Assembly (NCBI GenBank): GCA_964542435.1
Contig: CAZIVE010000059.1
Coordinates: forward strand, 1-16,201
Reading direction: 5' to 3'
Length of the DNA: 16,201 nucleotides
DNA from: CAZIVE01 sp964542435
GTDB lineage: Bacteria; Bacteroidota; Bacteroidia; Bacteroidales; Tannerellaceae
In this document: positions 7,729 through 15,116 of the stretch, piece after piece
Position numbering within the stretch: position 1 is the first letter of the stretch
Layout: each line of letters opens with the position of its first letter
The notes under the pieces: model-generated
The model's input: only the letters and a program-made list of their open reading frames with translations
Told to the model about the DNA's origin: nothing
Databases searched by the model: none
Position numbers and translations under genes: made by a program

Positions 7729-8883
7729 TTACTTCTCTGTCTGTTGGTTATCGTCGTTAATCAGTTTCTTGATATAAGAACGACGTGTCTTGTGATGCTC
7801 GCGGTGGAAGTATTCCCATTGCGACTGTACGGACACATTAGTCTCCAGTTCCACGTTGCTCTCGGCATATTCCACGCCTAGTTGTTGATAAACCGGGATG
7901 AGGTCGTTGAAGAGAAGTGCATTGACTCCTTTGTGACTGTATTCGGGAAGAACGCCCATGAGATAGAGATCTACCACTTTGGGTTTGCTCTTAAGCTCGT
8001 TCAACAGCCAGAACCAGCCGAAGGGGAACAGACTGCCATTGGCTTTCTGCATGGAGTGGGAGAGGTTGGGCAGTGTGATGCCGAATCCTGCTACCGCATC
8101 ATCCGCTTCGCGGACGATGAGCGTTACGAGCTTGAGGTTCAGTAACGGGAAATACATATTTATATAGTAATCAATCTGTCGTTTTGTCAACGGAGCGAAT
8201 CCGAACAGCGGAGCGTAGGCAGCGTTGAGTGTCTCGAACACTTTGTGGGCGTAGGGCATCACCTCTTTCAGTGAATTAAATTTCACCACCTTCAGCCCAT
8301 ATTTCTTTTTAACAATCTCTCCGATACGGATATGTTTTTCAGGCACACTGTCGGGAATATAGATCTTGAACTCCAACCAGTCGGCATCCTTTACGAATCC
8401 CATGCGTTCCATGTGTTTCGGATAATAAGGATGGTTGTAGATGGTAGCGATAGTTCCAAGCTGGTCAAAACCTTCGATCAGCATGCCCTCTTTATCCATA
8501 TCGGTGAAGCCGAGCGGACCTTGCAATGCTACCATACCTTTTCCAATAGCCCATTTCTCGACGGCGTCGAAGAGTGCGTCGCAAACCTCTGCATCATCGA
8601 TGAATTCAAGGAATCCAAAGCGGGCGTTCTTTTCTTTCCAAACTTCGTTGGCGCGGTTGTTGATGATGCCAGCAATGCGACCGACAATCTTCCCATCGCG
8701 GAGAGCAAGAAAATAGATGGACTCGCAGACTTCGAAAGCGGGGTTTGCCTCGCGGTCGAGAGTCTTCATATCATCGTTTATCAGAGAAGGAACATAATAA
8801 GAATTGCCTTTATATATTTCGTTTCCGAACTTGACGAAACGCTTCAGATCGCTTTTCGTGGTTACTTCTTTTATTATTACCAT
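7729..8883 (-). CDS. GNAT-fold N-acetyltransferase-like protein, substrate unknown
   Basis: 384 residues, cytoplasmic, no signal or membrane segment. The N-terminal half looks like a divergent GNAT domain: FVKFGNEIYKGNSYYVP at 16-32, the strand FLALRDGKIVGRIAGIINN near 58-76, and GFLEFIDD followed by ALFDAVEKWAIGKGM. A characteristic GPLGFTDMDKEGMLIEGFD stretch lies near 121-139, followed by NHPYYPKHMERMGF. This arrangement matches the E. coli YghO-like family of long GNAT-related proteins, which has no established substrate. It is the first gene of the six-gene - strand operon, with a candidate promoter just upstream, and precedes parE by 7 nt. I recognise the family but cannot assign a reaction. 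Confidence 0.75.
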   Translation of the reverse strand: MVIIKEVTTKSDLKRFVKFGNEIYKGNSYYVPSLINDDMKTLDREANPAFEVCESIYFLALRDGKIVGRIAGIINNRANEVWKEKNARFGFLEFIDDAEVCDALFDAVEKWAIGKGMVALQGPLGFTDMDKEGMLIEGFDQLGTIATIYNHPYYPKHMERMGFVKDADWLEFKIYIPDSVPEKHIRIGEIVKKKYGLKVVKFNSLKEVMPYAHKVFETLNAAYAPLFGFAPLTKRQIDYYINMYFPLLNLKLVTLIVREADDAVAGFGITLPNLSHSMQKANGSLFPFGWFWLLNELKSKPKVVDLYLMGVLPEYSHKGVNALLFNDLIPVYQQLGVEYAESNVELETNVSVQSQWEYFHREHHKTRRSYIKKLINDDNQQTEK

Positions 8884-8903
8884 GGAACTTGTTGATTAGG
8901 CAG

Positions 8904-8911
8904 CAAATTTA
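8904..8911 (-). promoter_or_regulatory. Candidate -7 element for the acetyltransferase-parE-coaD-chrA operon
   Basis: CAAATTTA on the + strand reads TAAATTTG on the - strand, fitting TAnnTTTG. It lies 20 bases before the ATG at 8883, implying a very short leader. No clear TTTG or TTG is found at the expected -33 distance, so the call rests on one element. Confidence 0.4.
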
Positions 8912-9138
8912 CAATAAAACTCTGGAATAAAATAAATGAAACGGGGAAATGATGTTGAATGGTTCTGGTGTAAACTGTTGCAGGAGCAGAAGGCTTCATG
9001 CTTCTTTGGAATCACTTTTCTCATGTCAATGCCCCATCTAAATATCTTTGATGTCAAGTATCCTTCCTTTTTACGAGGTCTTTATACTAAGACAAAAGAA
9101 AATCCCCTCAAATGATCGCATATAATCGATTCTCTTTT

Positions 9139-9146
9139 TACTTTTG
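9139..9146 (+). promoter_or_regulatory. Candidate -7 element for the SMP-30-like gene
   Basis: TACTTTTG fits TAnnTTTG and lies 38 bases before the ATG at 9185. No good -33 match is seen about 20 bases upstream, which suggests a weak promoter or one needing an activator. Confidence 0.45.
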
Positions 9147-9159
9147 TAAAGTCTTACAA
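9144..9159. promoter_or_regulatory. Inverted repeat overlapping the start site, possible operator
   Basis: TTGTAA-AGTC-TTACAA is a perfect 6-bp inverted repeat with a 4-base centre. It overlaps the end of the -7 element and the expected transcription start of the SMP-30-like gene, where a repressor would act. In RNA it could also form a small hairpin, but with A/T-rich arms it would be weak. Confidence 0.35.
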
Positions 9160-9184
9160 GGACTATTGAACTAATTCAATCATC

Positions 9185-10141
9185 ATGAAAAAGAATCGTA
9201 TTTTCTTCTTATGCGCTGCACTCGCATTCTGTATGGCCGGATTCGCCCAGGCTCCGAAGCAAATCCAGGCTCAGGTCGTTTTTAAAGCAAAGGCATCCAC
9301 GGGCGAAGGCTCGATATGGAACTCACAGCGCAACTCTCTTTTCTGGGTGGATATCGAAGGCAAGACGCTCTACGAATTCCTGCCGGAGAAAAAGACCTGT
9401 CGTCATTGGTCGTTCGATCGTATGATTACAACGGTCGTGCCCGAAACTCCGAATACAGTGGTCGTGGCTTTGCAAAATGAAGTGACTCGTGTCAATCTTG
9501 ACAACGGTTCTACGGAAACCATCAGTCCGATCTTCGATGATAACGGCAAGCTGCGTACCAACGATGGCAAATGTGATCCCGAAGGACGTCTTTGGGTTGG
9601 TACGATGGGCTTCGGAGCGCCTCACGGACAGGCTTCTCTCTATTGTGTGCTTTCCGATGGCTCCCAGACAACCAAACTGATCGGCGTAACCATCTCTAAT
9701 GGTCTGGTTTGGACGAAGGACAAGAAATATATGTACTATAACGATACGCCAACCGGAAAGATCGCCCGTTATCGCTATGACGCGGAGTCCGGAGACATCA
9801 CGTGGGATGGTATTGCTGTGCAGATGAAACCGGGTGAAGGTTCGCCCGACGGCATGACCATCGACAATGAAGACCATCTTTGGGTGGCTCAATGGGGTGG
9901 ATTTGGCGTCTATTGTTATGATCCGATGACAGGACAGCAGCTTGCAAAGGTCAATGTGCCTGCGCCCAACGTAGCTTCCTGTGCTTTCGGAGGCGCAAAT
10001 TTGGATGAACTTTATATCACTACGGCACGTTCGAGTCTGAAGCCAGAGCAGTTGAAGAAATATCCGCTCAGTGGTAGTCTCTTTATTTGTCGTCCTGGAG
10101 CGAAGGGCGTCGATGCCAACCGTTTTGGCGCCGATCATTGA
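9185..10141 (+). CDS. Exported SMP-30/gluconolactonase/LRE-family protein
   Basis: 318 residues. A signal peptide (MKKNR, hydrophobic 6-19, cleavage near AQA at 23) directs it to the periplasm. The rest is a six-bladed beta-propeller of the SMP-30/gluconolactonase group, which hydrolyses sugar lactones with one divalent metal. The expected metal ligands are visible: E41 in GEGSIWN, N172 in ISNGLVW and D222 in SPDGMTID; the N172-D222 spacing of 50 equals that of human SMP-30 (N154-D204). N126 in RTNDGKCDPEGRLWVGTM is the substrate-side asparagine. It is a single-gene unit, with its own promoter candidate and a strong terminator after it. Likely role: opening an aldonolactone during periplasmic sugar use. 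The exact sugar cannot be read from sequence. Confidence 0.88.
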   Translation: MKKNRIFFLCAALAFCMAGFAQAPKQIQAQVVFKAKASTGEGSIWNSQRNSLFWVDIEGKTLYEFLPEKKTCRHWSFDRMITTVVPETPNTVVVALQNEVTRVNLDNGSTETISPIFDDNGKLRTNDGKCDPEGRLWVGTMGFGAPHGQASLYCVLSDGSQTTKLIGVTISNGLVWTKDKKYMYYNDTPTGKIARYRYDAESGDITWDGIAVQMKPGEGSPDGMTIDNEDHLWVAQWGGFGVYCYDPMTGQQLAKVNVPAPNVASCAFGGANLDELYITTARSSLKPEQLKKYPLSGSLFICRPGAKGVDANRFGADH

Positions 10142-10170
10142 TCAGATCATCTGTCACCTTTATTCTATGT

Positions 10171-10216
10171 ATCGCGTCTTCTTGGGTAATGGCCTGGGAA
10201 GACGCGATTCATTTTT
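10171..10216 (+). terminator. Strong hairpin terminator after the SMP-30-like gene
   Basis: ATCGCGTCTTC (10171-10181) pairs perfectly with GAAGACGCGAT (10198-10208), 11 bp. The stem can extend inward by G-T pairs and two G-C pairs (10182-10186 with 10193-10197), leaving a 6-base loop. The tail TCATTTTT (10209-10216) supplies a short T-run. It starts 30 bases after the stop codon and separates this gene from the efflux operon promoter. Confidence 0.75.
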
Positions 10217-10220
10217 CCCA

Positions 10221-10292
10221 TTCGTCGATCATTTTCGTCGATTTCGTCGATGTAATTATGCGGTTATCTATTGTTTCATGGCTTTAGTCGAT
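10221..10292 (+). repeat. TTCGTCGAT direct repeat array upstream of the efflux operon promoter
   Basis: Three exact copies of TTCGTCGAT start at 10221, 10234 and 10243. A fourth copy with one mismatch, TTAGTCGAT, is at 10284-10292. Start-to-start spacings are 13, 9 and 41. The array lies just upstream of the -33 element at 10318, a position suited to binding of an activator. LytTR-type regulators bind pairs of short direct repeats, and the operon ends with a LytS-type kinase, but these bases are not a recognised LytTR consensus. Confidence 0.5.
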
Positions 10293-10317
10293 AAAAAAAG
10301 GCTCTCTTTCGAAATGA

Positions 10318-10349
10318 TTTGTGTCTGTTTTGTTGTGTGTTTAGTTTTG
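10318..10349 (+). promoter_or_regulatory. Promoter of the tolC-macAB-lytS operon
   Basis: TTTG at 10318-10321 and TAGTTTTG at 10342-10349 match the Bacteroidota -33 and -7 elements with a 20-nt gap, the best fit in the window. Transcription should start near 10355, about 20 bases before the ATG at 10376. An in-frame ATG at 10319 overlaps the -33 element and so cannot be the start of the protein from this transcript. Confidence 0.7.
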
Positions 10350-10375
10350 CATTCGTAAAAGCTAAGAAGAACAAC

Positions 10376-11704
10376 ATGAAAAGATTCTTTTATATCCTAC
10401 TCTCAGTATTGATACTTCTTCCGGCAGGAATGAAGGCACAGACTGATACGACTACAGTGAAGGTGTGGACGCTTAAAGACTGTCTGAATTATGCACTGGA
10501 ACACAACATCCAGGTTCAGAAGAGCAAGGTGTCACTTCTCTCCGGGAAAGAGGATTACGAACAGGCAAAAGCCAAGCTCTTCCCGTCACTCTCTGGAAGC
10601 GTTACGCAAGGTGTGACCAATTATCCATCTAGTAATGTAAAAAATAACAATACCTATACAGGAAACTACGGACTGAATGCCAATCTGACACTCTTCGACG
10701 GCGGACAGCGTCTGAACGCCATCAAGCAGCAGGCCATCCAGAACGATGTGAACCAGTTGGGCATCACTCAGAGTGAGAACGATATCCGCATTTCTCTCGT
10801 TCAAACCTACATGCAGGTCCTTTATGCCATTGAGGCTGTCCGCATCAACAAGAATACTGTTGAGGTTGATTCCGCTCAGGTGGCTCGTTCCCGTCAGCTT
10901 CTCAAAGCCGGTTCCATCTCCCGCGTGGATGTGGCACAGCTCGAGAGCCAGTTGAGTACCGACAAATACCAGTTGGTATCCGCTCAGACGAATCTTGACA
11001 ACTATAAACTCCAGCTCAAACAACTCCTCGAACTCGACATCAATCAGGACATCGCAGTAGCCGTTCCTGAGATTCCCGAGTCAGAGGTCCTGACACTCCT
11101 CCCAAGCAAACAGAGCATTTATGCCACAGCTCTCGCCACCATGCCTGAGATCCAGAGCAGCAAGCTGGCCGTTGACATCGCTCAGCTCGACAAGAAGAAT
11201 GCTAAGGCAGGTTTCCTTCCGACGCTCTCATTGAGTGGAAGTCTCGGAACAGGACATGCCTCCGGAACAGGTAGCTCTTTCAGCAGTCAGGTTTGGGATC
11301 GTTATAACGAAGCTCTCGGATTGACATTGAGTATTCCGATTTTCAGTCAGCGTCAGCATAAGACTGCTTACAACAAAGCACAATATGCCATCACGACCAG
11401 CGAGCTGAATCGACTGAATGCCGAGAAGACACTGTTGAAGACTGTTGAAGGTTATTATCTCGATGCCACCTCTGCTCAGAACCAGTTCACGGCAGCTACC
11501 GAGAAACTGAGATACGTGAATGAAAGTTATACACTGACGGAAGAACAGTTCTTCCTCGGTATGAAAAATACAGTGGAACTCCTCACCCAGAAGAACAGTC
11601 TTCTCTCGGCACAGCAACAGGTGCTGCAGGCCAAATACATGGCGCTGATGGATATCCAACTTCTCAATATCTATCAAAATAAATCGATCGATGTAAACTA
11701 TTAA
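10376..11704 (+). CDS. TolC-family outer membrane efflux protein
   Basis: 442 residues from the chosen start. An in-frame ATG at 10319 would add 19 residues, but it lies inside the promoter; the ATG at 10376 opens directly with a classical signal peptide (MKRFFYILLSVLILLPAGMKAQ). Two outer-membrane-efflux (OEP) repeats follow: the first begins with TLKDCLNYALEHNIQVQKSK and the second around 270 with a similar ALATMPEIQSSKLAVDIAQLDKKNAKAGFLPTLS pattern. Long heptad-like helices (QARSQLLKAGSISRVDVAQLESQL-type runs) fit the periplasmic alpha-barrel of TolC trimers. It forms the outer membrane exit duct for the adaptor and ABC pump encoded downstream. The gap of 146 nt to the adaptor gene contains a strong hairpin but no visible new promoter. 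Family call is firm; transported substrate unknown. Confidence 0.9.
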   Translation: MKRFFYILLSVLILLPAGMKAQTDTTTVKVWTLKDCLNYALEHNIQVQKSKVSLLSGKEDYEQAKAKLFPSLSGSVTQGVTNYPSSNVKNNNTYTGNYGLNANLTLFDGGQRLNAIKQQAIQNDVNQLGITQSENDIRISLVQTYMQVLYAIEAVRINKNTVEVDSAQVARSRQLLKAGSISRVDVAQLESQLSTDKYQLVSAQTNLDNYKLQLKQLLELDINQDIAVAVPEIPESEVLTLLPSKQSIYATALATMPEIQSSKLAVDIAQLDKKNAKAGFLPTLSLSGSLGTGHASGTGSSFSSQVWDRYNEALGLTLSIPIFSQRQHKTAYNKAQYAITTSELNRLNAEKTLLKTVEGYYLDATSAQNQFTAATEKLRYVNESYTLTEEQFFLGMKNTVELLTQKNSLLSAQQQVLQAKYMALMDIQLLNIYQNKSIDVNY

Positions 11705-11761
11705 AACTACTAATGTAACCACTGATGAATGTTTTATTCACTTCACTCTCTTTTTAGTTCA

Positions 11762-11800
11762 AGAGGCAACGTCCGGGTTTGAGTAGCCCGGACGGCCTCT
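11762..11800 (+). other. Strong GC-rich hairpin between tolC-like and macA-like genes
   Basis: AGAGGC (11762-11767) pairs with GCCTCT (11795-11800) and CGTCCGGG (11770-11777) pairs with CCCGGACG (11787-11794), with only an AA bulge (11768-11769) and a 9-base loop. That makes 14 base pairs, mostly G-C. It is followed by GAAAAAAG, not a T-run, on either strand, so it is not a standard intrinsic terminator. It may protect or delimit mRNA segments or reduce read-through into the pump genes. Confidence 0.7.
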
Positions 11801-11850
11801 GAAAAAAGAAGCGGTTACTTAGAACAAGAAAAAATAAAATCGTTCAAGAT

Positions 11851-13095
11851 ATGAAAAAGAAAAAGTTGATTATTGGAATTATCGTTGCCGTCGTAGTGAT
11901 CCTCGGCATATTCCTTGTCACACACAAATCTTCCGATAGTAAGATGGATGTGGAAATGGGTAAGGTGGAACACGGAACCATCACCAATTCTGTAACGGCT
12001 ACAGGAACCATCGAGGCTGTGACAGAAGTCACGGTCGGTACGCAGGTATCCGGTATCATCGACAAAATTTATGTCGATTACAACAGTACCGTCAAGAAAG
12101 GTGAAGTCATCGCATTGATGGATAAGGTGAATCTGGAAGCAGAACTCCGCTCATCGGAGGCTCAACTTGCAAGCTCTAAGTCTGAATATGAGTATCAATT
12201 GAAGACTTACAATCGTAATAAGGCTTTGCATGAGAAAAAACTTATCAGCGATTCCGATTACGATCAGACCACTTATAATTATCAGTCGGCCAAGGCTGCT
12301 TACAACCAGGCTCAGGCTAATATCATCAAGGTTCGTCGTAACTTGGGTTATGCAACGATTACCAGCCCTATCGATGGTGTCGTCATCAATCGTGCGGTTG
12401 AGGAAGGCCAGACGGTTGCTGCCGGATTTAGTACGCCTACCTTGTTCACCATCGCAGCCGATCTTACCGATATGCGCGTGATCGCCAATGTCGATGAAGC
12501 CGATATAGGCCAGGTTAAAGAGGGACAGGATGTATCTTTTACGGTTGATGCGTATCCCGATGATACTTTCCATGGTAAAGTAACGCAGGTCCGTCTGGAA
12601 GCAACTACTACCTCTAATGTCACCACGTATGAGGTTGTTATCAGTGCTCCGAACCCTGATCTGAAACTGAAACCAGGATTGACAGCCAATGTCACCATTC
12701 AGACACTCGAACGCGACAACGTTCTGACGGTTCCTTCAAAGGCTCTCCGCTTTGTTCCGGATGAAACGGTTCTGACACCGCTGGGCATCTCTATTGCAAG
12801 TCATCAGGAAGCACCGCAGGGCAAGAAGCTTGTATGGTTCAAGAATGGTAATGTACTAACATCGAAAGCTATCACCGTCGGTGAAGCCAGCAACAATCAT
12901 ACGGAAGTCCTCGAAGGTTTGAACGAGGGTGATCAGGTAGTCATTTCCATCACGGCTATCAAGGCAGATACAAGTAGCAATCCGTTCATGCCAGGCCCTC
13001 CAGGACGAAACAGAAATAAGAAGTCAACGGACTCCACAGCCACGTCAACCTCTTCAACATCGTCAACAACAACGTCATCTTCAAAGGCAAAATAA
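11851..13095 (+). CDS. MacA-like periplasmic adaptor (HlyD/RND membrane fusion family)
   Basis: 414 residues. One N-terminal membrane helix (6-24) anchors it in the inner membrane. The lipoyl half-motifs lie at about 57-91 (VGTQVSGIIDKIYVDYNSTVKKGEVIALMD) split by a coiled-coil hairpin (92-165) and resume at 168-200 (ATITSPIDGVVINRAVEEGQTV). A beta-barrel (about 205-290) and membrane-proximal domain (290-375) complete the adaptor. It would link the MacB-type ABC pump to the TolC-like duct. The last 23 residues or so are a Ser/Thr-rich tail (392-411) with DST at 394-396, which fits the Bacteroidota O-glycosylation motif D-[S/T]-[A/I/L/M/T/V]. The stop is 10 nt before the ATPase gene. Confidence 0.92.
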   Translation: MKKKKLIIGIIVAVVVILGIFLVTHKSSDSKMDVEMGKVEHGTITNSVTATGTIEAVTEVTVGTQVSGIIDKIYVDYNSTVKKGEVIALMDKVNLEAELRSSEAQLASSKSEYEYQLKTYNRNKALHEKKLISDSDYDQTTYNYQSAKAAYNQAQANIIKVRRNLGYATITSPIDGVVINRAVEEGQTVAAGFSTPTLFTIAADLTDMRVIANVDEADIGQVKEGQDVSFTVDAYPDDTFHGKVTQVRLEATTTSNVTTYEVVISAPNPDLKLKPGLTANVTIQTLERDNVLTVPSKALRFVPDETVLTPLGISIASHQEAPQGKKLVWFKNGNVLTSKAITVGEASNNHTEVLEGLNEGDQVVISITAIKADTSSNPFMPGPPGRNRNKKSTDSTATSTSSTSSTTTSSSKAK

Positions 13096-13105
13096 TTTCT
13101 GAATC

Positions 13106-13846
13106 ATGAAAGAGATTATTCGTTTGGAAAATATAAAACGAAACTTCATAGTAGGTGATGAAGTGGTACACGCCTTGCGTGGTGTCAACTTCACCATCTA
13201 CGAAGGAGAGTTCGTCACCATCATGGGCACCTCAGGCTCCGGCAAGAGTACGCTGCTGAACACGCTCGGATGTCTCGACACTCCTTCTGAAGGCGAATAC
13301 TATCTCGACGGTGTCTCTGTACGTACGATGAACAAACGGGCTCGTGCCACATTGCGCAACCGTAAGATTGGCTTCGTATTCCAGAGTTACAATCTGCTGG
13401 CTAAGACAACAGCCATCGAGAATGTAGAGCTTCCGTTAATGTACAACCCCAGTGTGAGTGCAGCCGAACGCCGCAAGCGTGCCATCGATGCACTGATGGC
13501 TGTAGGCCTTGGTGATCGACTCAACCATAAGAGCAACCAGATGTCCGGTGGTCAGATGCAGCGTGTGGCCATTGCACGTGCCTTGGTCAACAATCCTGCA
13601 GTGATCCTCGCCGATGAGGCAACCGGTAACTTGGATACACGTACCAGTTTCGAGATCCTGGTGCTCTTCCAAAAGCTTCATGCCGAAGGGCGCACCATTA
13701 TCTTTGTAACGCATAACCCTGATATCGCCCATTACAGTACACGTACCATCACCCTGCGCGATGGTCATGTCACAGGCGACGAGGTGAACAACAATATTCT
13801 TGATGCAGCAGCGGCTTTGGCCAATCTGCCGAAAGAAGACAATTAA
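13106..13846 (+). CDS. MacB/LolD-type ABC transporter ATP-binding protein
   Basis: 246 residues, a complete ABC ATPase. Walker A GTSGSGKST is at 41-49, the Q-loop glutamine is Q93 in FQSYNLL, the signature is MSGGQMQRVAIARAL at 146-160, Walker B ILADEATGNLD at 167-177 carries catalytic E171, and the H-loop histidine is H203 in FVTHNPD. The HALRGVNFTIYEGEF start and the LARTT...ELPLMY region are typical of the MacB/LolD/FtsE branch that pairs with FtsX-like permeases. It works in the cytoplasm, powering the permease encoded 12 nt downstream. In E. coli MacB ATPase and permease are fused; here they are separate genes, which is common in Bacteroidota. The call is secure; the substrate (macrolide, lipid, peptide or siderophore) is not readable. 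Confidence 0.95.
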   Translation: MKEIIRLENIKRNFIVGDEVVHALRGVNFTIYEGEFVTIMGTSGSGKSTLLNTLGCLDTPSEGEYYLDGVSVRTMNKRARATLRNRKIGFVFQSYNLLAKTTAIENVELPLMYNPSVSAAERRKRAIDALMAVGLGDRLNHKSNQMSGGQMQRVAIARALVNNPAVILADEATGNLDTRTSFEILVLFQKLHAEGRTIIFVTHNPDIAHYSTRTITLRDGHVTGDEVNNNILDAAAALANLPKEDN

Positions 13847-13858
13847 AGAGTAACGGAA

Positions 13859-15082
13859 ATGAATCTGACGAATTTATTCAAAATAGCACTTCGCGCTTTG
13901 TCCAACAACAAGATGCGCGGATTCCTCACGATGCTCGGTATCATCATCGGTATCGCCTCTGTCATCACCATGCTGGCGTTGGGACAAGGTTCTAAGCGTA
14001 GCATTAAGAATCAGATCGGTGAGATGGGTTCGAACATGATCATGATTCAGCCGGGTGCTGATATGCGAGGCGGTGTACGTCAGGATGCCTCTGCCATGGA
14101 GACGTTGAAGCTGAAAGATTACGAGGATATCCGGGATAACACCAGTTATCTCTCGGCTGTCTCTCCGACAGTGAACAGCTCCGGACAGGTCATCTTCGGT
14201 TCCAACAATGCTCCGACGACTGCCTATGGCGGATCTCCCGACTATATGACGATCCAGAAGTATGAGGTTTCCGAGGGCGAAATGTTTACCGATCAGGATG
14301 TCAAGACAGCTGCTAAAGTCTGTCTCGTAGGAAAGACCGTTGTAGACAACCTCTTCACCAATGGTGAGGATCCGGTCGGCAAGGTGATCCGTTTCAAGAA
14401 TATTCCGTTCCGTATCATAGGTGTGATCAAGAGCAAAGGCTACAACACCATGGGAATGGACCAGGACGATATGATCATCGCGCCTTACACGACAATTCAG
14501 AAACGTGTGCTGGCCATCACCTATCTGCAAGGTATTACCTGCTCCGCCATCAAGGAGGAGTATTCGGACAAGGCGATTGCAGAGATAACGGATATTCTGC
14601 GTACCAACCATAAACTGAAAGCTACCGATGATGATGACTTCAACGTTCGTAGTATGGAAGAGATCATGGAGACGATGAATACCGTCATGGATACATTGAC
14701 GATCTTGTTGGCTGCCGTTGCCGGAATCTCACTGATCGTAGGTGGTATCGGTATTATGAATATTATGTATGTGTCTGTCACGGAACGTACACGAGAGATA
14801 GGTCTTCGTATGAGTATCGGCGCGAAAGGCATTGATATCTTGACGCAGTTCCTTATCGAATCGATCCTGCTCAGTGTCACGGGAGGTGTGATCGGTGTGA
14901 TATTGGGTGTGGCTCTGTCGTTAGGAGTTTCCGCACTGTTCCCGAGCTTCAGCGCATACATACAGCCTTGGAGTGTCATCCTCTCCTTCCTCGTTTGTAC
15001 CTTCACCGGAGTATTCTTCGGATGGTATCCTGCAAAGAAGGCTGCCAAGCTTGACCCGATCGATGCATTGAGATATGAATAA
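13859..15082 (+). CDS. MacB/FtsX-type ABC transporter permease
   Basis: 407 residues with the MacB layout: one membrane helix at 20-42 (MRGFLTMLGIIIGIASVITML), a large periplasmic MacB-PCD domain (about 45-275), then three helices near 278-303, 331-361 and 370-393. The FtsX block VGGIGIMNIMYVSVTERTREIGLRMSIGAKG follows the second helix, and the end PAKKAAKLDPIDALRYE is the classic MacB tail. Such permeases do not carry solutes across the inner membrane. They use ATP hydrolysis in the cytoplasm to drive conformational change in the periplasm and push substrates out through TolC (mechanotransmission). With the ATPase, adaptor and TolC-like gene it completes a tripartite pump. It ends 34 nt before the kinase gene. 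Confidence 0.95.
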   Translation: MNLTNLFKIALRALSNNKMRGFLTMLGIIIGIASVITMLALGQGSKRSIKNQIGEMGSNMIMIQPGADMRGGVRQDASAMETLKLKDYEDIRDNTSYLSAVSPTVNSSGQVIFGSNNAPTTAYGGSPDYMTIQKYEVSEGEMFTDQDVKTAAKVCLVGKTVVDNLFTNGEDPVGKVIRFKNIPFRIIGVIKSKGYNTMGMDQDDMIIAPYTTIQKRVLAITYLQGITCSAIKEEYSDKAIAEITDILRTNHKLKATDDDDFNVRSMEEIMETMNTVMDTLTILLAAVAGISLIVGGIGIMNIMYVSVTERTREIGLRMSIGAKGIDILTQFLIESILLSVTGGVIGVILGVALSLGVSALFPSFSAYIQPWSVILSFLVCTFTGVFFGWYPAKKAAKLDPIDALRYE

Positions 15083-15083
15083 A

Positions 15084-15095
15084 AAGAATATTCTT
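15084..15095. repeat. 12-bp perfect palindrome between permease and kinase genes
   Basis: AAGAATATTCTT directly follows the permease stop. It is self-complementary and A/T-rich. It could be a protein-binding site or a chance palindrome in an A/T-rich 34-nt spacer. No -7 element is associated with it, so the kinase is probably read from the upstream promoter. Confidence 0.3.
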
Positions 15096-15116
15096 ATAGA
15101 CTGGTAAATATATAGT

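Larger units (their letters stand above)
8884..9184. other. Divergent intergenic region carrying promoters for both sides
   Basis: These 301 bases lie between two divergently transcribed genes. The left edge holds the - strand promoter candidate and the right edge a + strand candidate with an overlapping inverted repeat, both listed. A further TAnnTTTG match, TATCTTTG at 9043-9050 (+), would give a leader of about 130 nt. No open frame, RNA gene or conserved riboswitch-like structure was recognised in the middle. Confidence 0.6.

Noticed and set aside
9323..10138. 271-codon frame antisense to the SMP-30-like gene
   Set aside because: Mirror of a well-supported gene with intact metal ligands; the antisense protein has no recognisable domain.
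10319..10375. 19-residue upstream extension of the TolC-like protein
   Set aside because: The extra ATG falls in the -33 element, and the extension would bury the signal peptide.
13874..14611. 245-codon frame antisense to the permease gene
   Set aside because: Histidine- and arginine-rich shadow of a clear MacB permease; no start context or domain.
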